Source: Rhabditoides inermis
Taxonomy: Eukaryota; Nematoda; Chromadorea; Rhabditida; Rhabditidae
DNA length: 64,000 bases
NCBI GenBank assembly: GCA_963966185.1
Contig: CAWZYM010000122.1
Location: forward strand, 157,001-221,000
Reading direction: 5' to 3'
Both the position numbers and the translations under genes were made by a program. Shown here in pieces: positions 60,584 through 64,000 of the stretch. Every line of letters begins with the position of its first letter. Position 1 is the stretch's first letter. Below the pieces are notes generated by a model that was not told where the DNA came from, did no database searches, and worked only from the letters and a program-made list of their open reading frames with translations.

Positions 60584-62170
60584 AGAGAGAGATTGAGGGG
60601 GGAGGGAGGAAGGGAGAGGTAGGAATGAGGGAGAGATATAGGGAGGGAGATTCAAAAGCAATCCACATTCAAACGGTTAGCGAGGGAAGACAATAGCGGC
60701 AACGCTCGAAGTTAAAACGAGAGGTGCGTAAAGAGCAGACATCAAACACACTTCCTTTTTTTCTCTCTCTCTCTCTCAACATCACATAAATACACGCTAT
60801 TAACTCTATTTCAATGTTGCGATCCTGCTTTTTATGAGGTGTTCTGTTACAAAGTGAGAAAGTGGCCGCATTAGTCCGTCAACACTGAAATAGTTTTAGG
60901 ATGGATAGAATGTACAGGAGTTGCTAAACTAAAAGCTCCTTGATAAAAAACCTTTTTAATTTTTGTTGTATTTTGTGTGTTTTGAAATAATCTTTCCTTC
61001 GGCTTCGTCACAAAATGTTTCAATACCTCAAACATGGCTATGTATAACTATAAAAAATAACACCTTTCAGCACTACTACTGGCGTCTAATGGAGCAGAAT
61101 AACGAGATTCTCGCTGAATTGCGAGAACGATACAAGCAGGTGTCAAAACATAATGCTAGCAGACACACGCTTGCATAGAACGCAACAACATGACGCTTAC
61201 TCACCTTTCCGTTATAGCTTCAGGATTACTATAGGGAAACTTAGAATGCACTTTTTCCAGGACAACAAGATGTTCCCGCTTCCCAGTTCTCTCACAGAGG
61301 CGCGGAGAGTGCAAGAGGTTGGGTGTGAATGAGCTTTCTCATGCATGAATCACATCACATCATCTCACCGAAATAGACGCACAACGATTACCAGCATATA
61401 TATCTTGAAATTGCATCTTTTGAAGATATTCTGATATCATATTATCATATAGGCATATGATCAGCTTTGCACTAAACATGTACCATGTACATACATACAT
61501 CAAAGTGCACATGTACAGTCCACTGCTTCGCTAGTTCACCCTCTCTAACGCTCGCCAACGCGCATCATCTGTGCTCTCTCGCTGCATACGAGTCAACAGA
61601 TAAAAAAACAATAATGTTTCCTTCATGTTCATATTGATAATTTGAGGACGAGGACGCTGGGTGCACGTCTGACAAGACGATCATCGAGCGACTGCTGGCT
61701 GACTACAAGTCACACAAGACACCCAGCGAGAACGGAGTGATCGTCTGGATTGAGGTAATCAGTCACATTAATCGAATGATTAATCACATTGTATCTTCAT
61801 TATTCGTTCCCAGCCTTTATTATGCATTCGTTCCCAGTGAAGTGTTGTACTTTCACGTTTTGGTGATATGAGGGGATAGTGCGCCTGTGAAATGCGACCT
61901 ACTTCGACCTACCCGCTTGAGCATTTCTCGTTGTCTTTCTTCTGATCTAACTCACACTTGACTAGTGAAAAAACCTGACTATACATAACAGGCACTACCG
62001 TACTCATGGTTACTGTACTAACCGTATTCCTACCGTATCCCTTTCAGGTGTGGGTGCAAGAGGTGAACGCGGTGCACGAGATCACATCAGACTTTGACAT
62101 GGACATATATGTCACCGAGCTGTGGCACGATCAAGTGCGGAGATCTCTCTCTCCATCGCTCTCTCTTTCT

Positions 62171-62227
<57 letters not shown>

Positions 62228-64000
62228 TCATATCAACCAGTATCTTAGGCGCTCGTCTACGAACATCTCAACCCATGCAAGTACAACCTGTCACTCAACT
62301 CAGAGGTATTGATTTATTGATTTATTGAATATCGATTATTGAAGTTCAGATCCTCGACCAAATCTGGAAGCCTAACACGGTCTTCATCAACTCGAAATCG
62401 GCGCACATTCATAAGAGCCCGTTCAAGGTGAAAATAAGTATTGTTTTTCGTTTTTCTTTTTCCCTTTTTGTCTTTTTGTCTCTCTGTCGCTCGCTCTCTA
62501 TATCTCTATAGAATGTTCATCTTCTTTCAAAACCCACAAAAACAGTGATTTCTGATGCTCCATTATTTTTGCCTCGTTATTCCCTCTCCATCTCTCCCAT
62601 TACTCTCTTACTCCCATTATCTTGCCATCTTGCCACTGAAGCAGTGGTTTCAGAATGTGTTCCTTATGATCTACCCGAATGGCACCGTGTGGGTCAACTA
62701 CCGAGTACAAGTGAAGGGACCCTGCCACATGGACTTCAGGTGAACTCGGCAAAAAGTCTTGATCAGAGTGGGATTCGAACCCACGCCTCCGGGGAGACTG
62801 GTGCCTAAAACCAGCGCCTTAGACCACTCGGCCATCTGACCACGTTCAGAAAGAGCAATTAATGCGGGGACAAGAGTGCATTTCAGCTCTTTCCCGATGG
62901 ATCGACAAACTTGCTCGCTGACGTTGGAGTCGTTCTCGTACTCCAAGATCGAGGTAAGTACATTTAAATATAGTTTCATGGTTGCGTGGCGGGACTCGAA
63001 CATCGGATATCGCTCAGATACAACGTATTAGAACAGCAAAACAGTTTTGTTTATCAGCCTGATTCCGACATGTACATACAATGGTAGCTACCACTGAGCT
63101 ATTATTTCAAACAGTGTGTATTTGAATTTGAACCTATAATAAAGTGTTCTCTCACAACAGGTGGACATGCAATGGACCAACTCCACTCCCTACCCTCTCT
63201 CGCTACTCAAAGACGAGATCGTTCTACCCGACTTTGTGCTCACAAACTACTCCACATCGCTCAAACATGAGGTGAACACCGAATCAATCGATAACCATTA
63301 TCAATAATCCATCGATAATCCATCGATAATCGACAGGTCTACCCTGCCGGTATATGGAACGAGCTCACAATGACGTTCATTTTCTCGCGTCGCTATGGAT
63401 GGTACATATTCCAAGCATACATACCCACATATCTCACCATATTTATCAGGTAATCAATAAATCGATAAATCGATATTCGATCAATAAATCAATACAGTTG
63501 GATCTCGTTCTGTCTCGGGCCGAAGATGATCCCGGCGCGAACGATGCTGGGAGTGAACAGTCTGCTCGCGCTCACGTTTCAGGTGAGGGCGGGTCTAGAA
63601 TGGGCGGGGCTTGGGTGGGCGGGACTAGAATGATATTTCAGTTCGGCAACATCATGCGAAATCTTCCCAGAGTCAGCTATGTCAAAGCACTCGGTGAGTG
63701 AATGCCTTTCAATTTTTTTTTTGAAAATATGTATACATACACCATGTACTATACACTATAATACACTATAACACAAAAAGTGTTGTCAGATGTGTGGATG
63801 CTGGTGTGTCTGACCTTTGTGTTCTGTTCTCTCCTGGAACTCGCTATCATCGGGTCGATGGGCGCTAAGCAGGAGGTCAGTGTGAGTATCGAAACACATT
63901 CTCTCACGTCTGTATATACCGTCTGTACCCGTCCCTACTCTAGCTCACTTTCATGAAAACATTGTAAAGGAGTCATAGTTTCTCTCTCTCTCTCTCTCTC
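60104..64000 (+). CDS. Cys-loop ligand-gated anion channel (ACC/LGC-46-like), 5' part
   Basis: This is a pentameric ligand-gated channel of the plasma membrane. Exon 1 (60104-60210) encodes a signal peptide ([13 protein letters not shown]). The ligand-binding domain follows: [16 protein letters not shown], then [15 protein letters not shown], then [10 protein letters not shown]. The Cys-loop is [15 protein letters not shown] with the standard 13-residue spacing. M1 is [14 protein letters not shown]. The I-P-A-R before M2 ([18 protein letters not shown]) is the signature of anion selectivity. M3 follows from V-S-Y-V-K-A-L-D-V-W. The M2 sequence resembles acetylcholine-gated chloride channels of C. 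elegans, but ligand identity is inference. The M3-M4 loop and M4 lie beyond the window. Confidence 0.85.
62760..62841 (-). tRNA. tRNA-Leu (UAG)
   Basis: 82 nt on the minus strand with acceptor GGTCAGA pairing TCTGATC, a long variable arm (type II tRNA), anticodon TAG in loop TTTTAGG, and T arm GTGGGTTCGAATCCCAC. It lies antisense in the channel-gene intron that separates C-H-M-D-F from S-F-P-M-D. Confidence 0.95.

Overview
The window is nuclear DNA from a nematode. Genes are cut into many short exons by introns with GT...TTTCAG borders, and the gene set is a worm one: a cuticle collagen, a LIM-4-type LIM-homeobox factor, the mitochondrial ATPase inhibitor MAI-2, a condensin II HEAT subunit (HCP-6/CAP-D3) and a Cys-loop anion channel of the ACC/LGC type. 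A rhabditid or diplogastrid is likely; the species cannot be read from the sequence. Introns and spacers are crowded with GA/CT microsatellites. All exon models below were built by eye from splice sites and reading frame.

Layout. 1-3.9 kb: three same-strand genes spaced about 190 bp apart (OTUD6-like deubiquitinase, LYRM5/ETFRF1-like protein, ELMO-domain protein), a candidate operon. 4.6-5.6 kb: mai-2. 6.5-7.5 kb: an unrecognised gene. 8.5-9.4 kb: collagen. 10.8-15.5 kb: lim-4. 16-32.9 kb: an accessory tandem array made of two full copies and one partial copy of a unit. The unit holds a tiny minus-strand secreted-peptide gene, a tRNA-like relic, a plus-strand multi-exon gene X (both copies broken) and an exon block Y. 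An RTE-type non-LTR retrotransposon sits in copy A and a 396-bp insertion interrupts X in copy B. 33.7-56.3 kb: one large hcp-6 gene. Its introns carry a tRNA-Glu, a foldback element, a TIR element and, in a 5-kb intron, two antisense tandem paralogs of unknown function. 60.1-64 kb: the 5' two thirds of a Cys-loop channel gene, with an antisense tRNA-Leu in the intron that splits the Cys-loop.

The most interesting signal is the peptide family at 16.0, 25.2 and 32.2 kb. Each copy has a short signal peptide, dibasic or Gly-basic processing sites and a recurring V-S-F-E-D/E-D motif with one motif per exon. The third copy is an expanded multi-repeat precursor that looks like a neuropeptide-type or other secreted-peptide prohormone. 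Other points of interest are the parallel decay of gene X after duplication, an RTE insertion that can be resolved against its own empty paralogous site, an exon-repeated K-S-x-SQ acidic module in the HCP-6 tail, and the nested antisense paralog pair.
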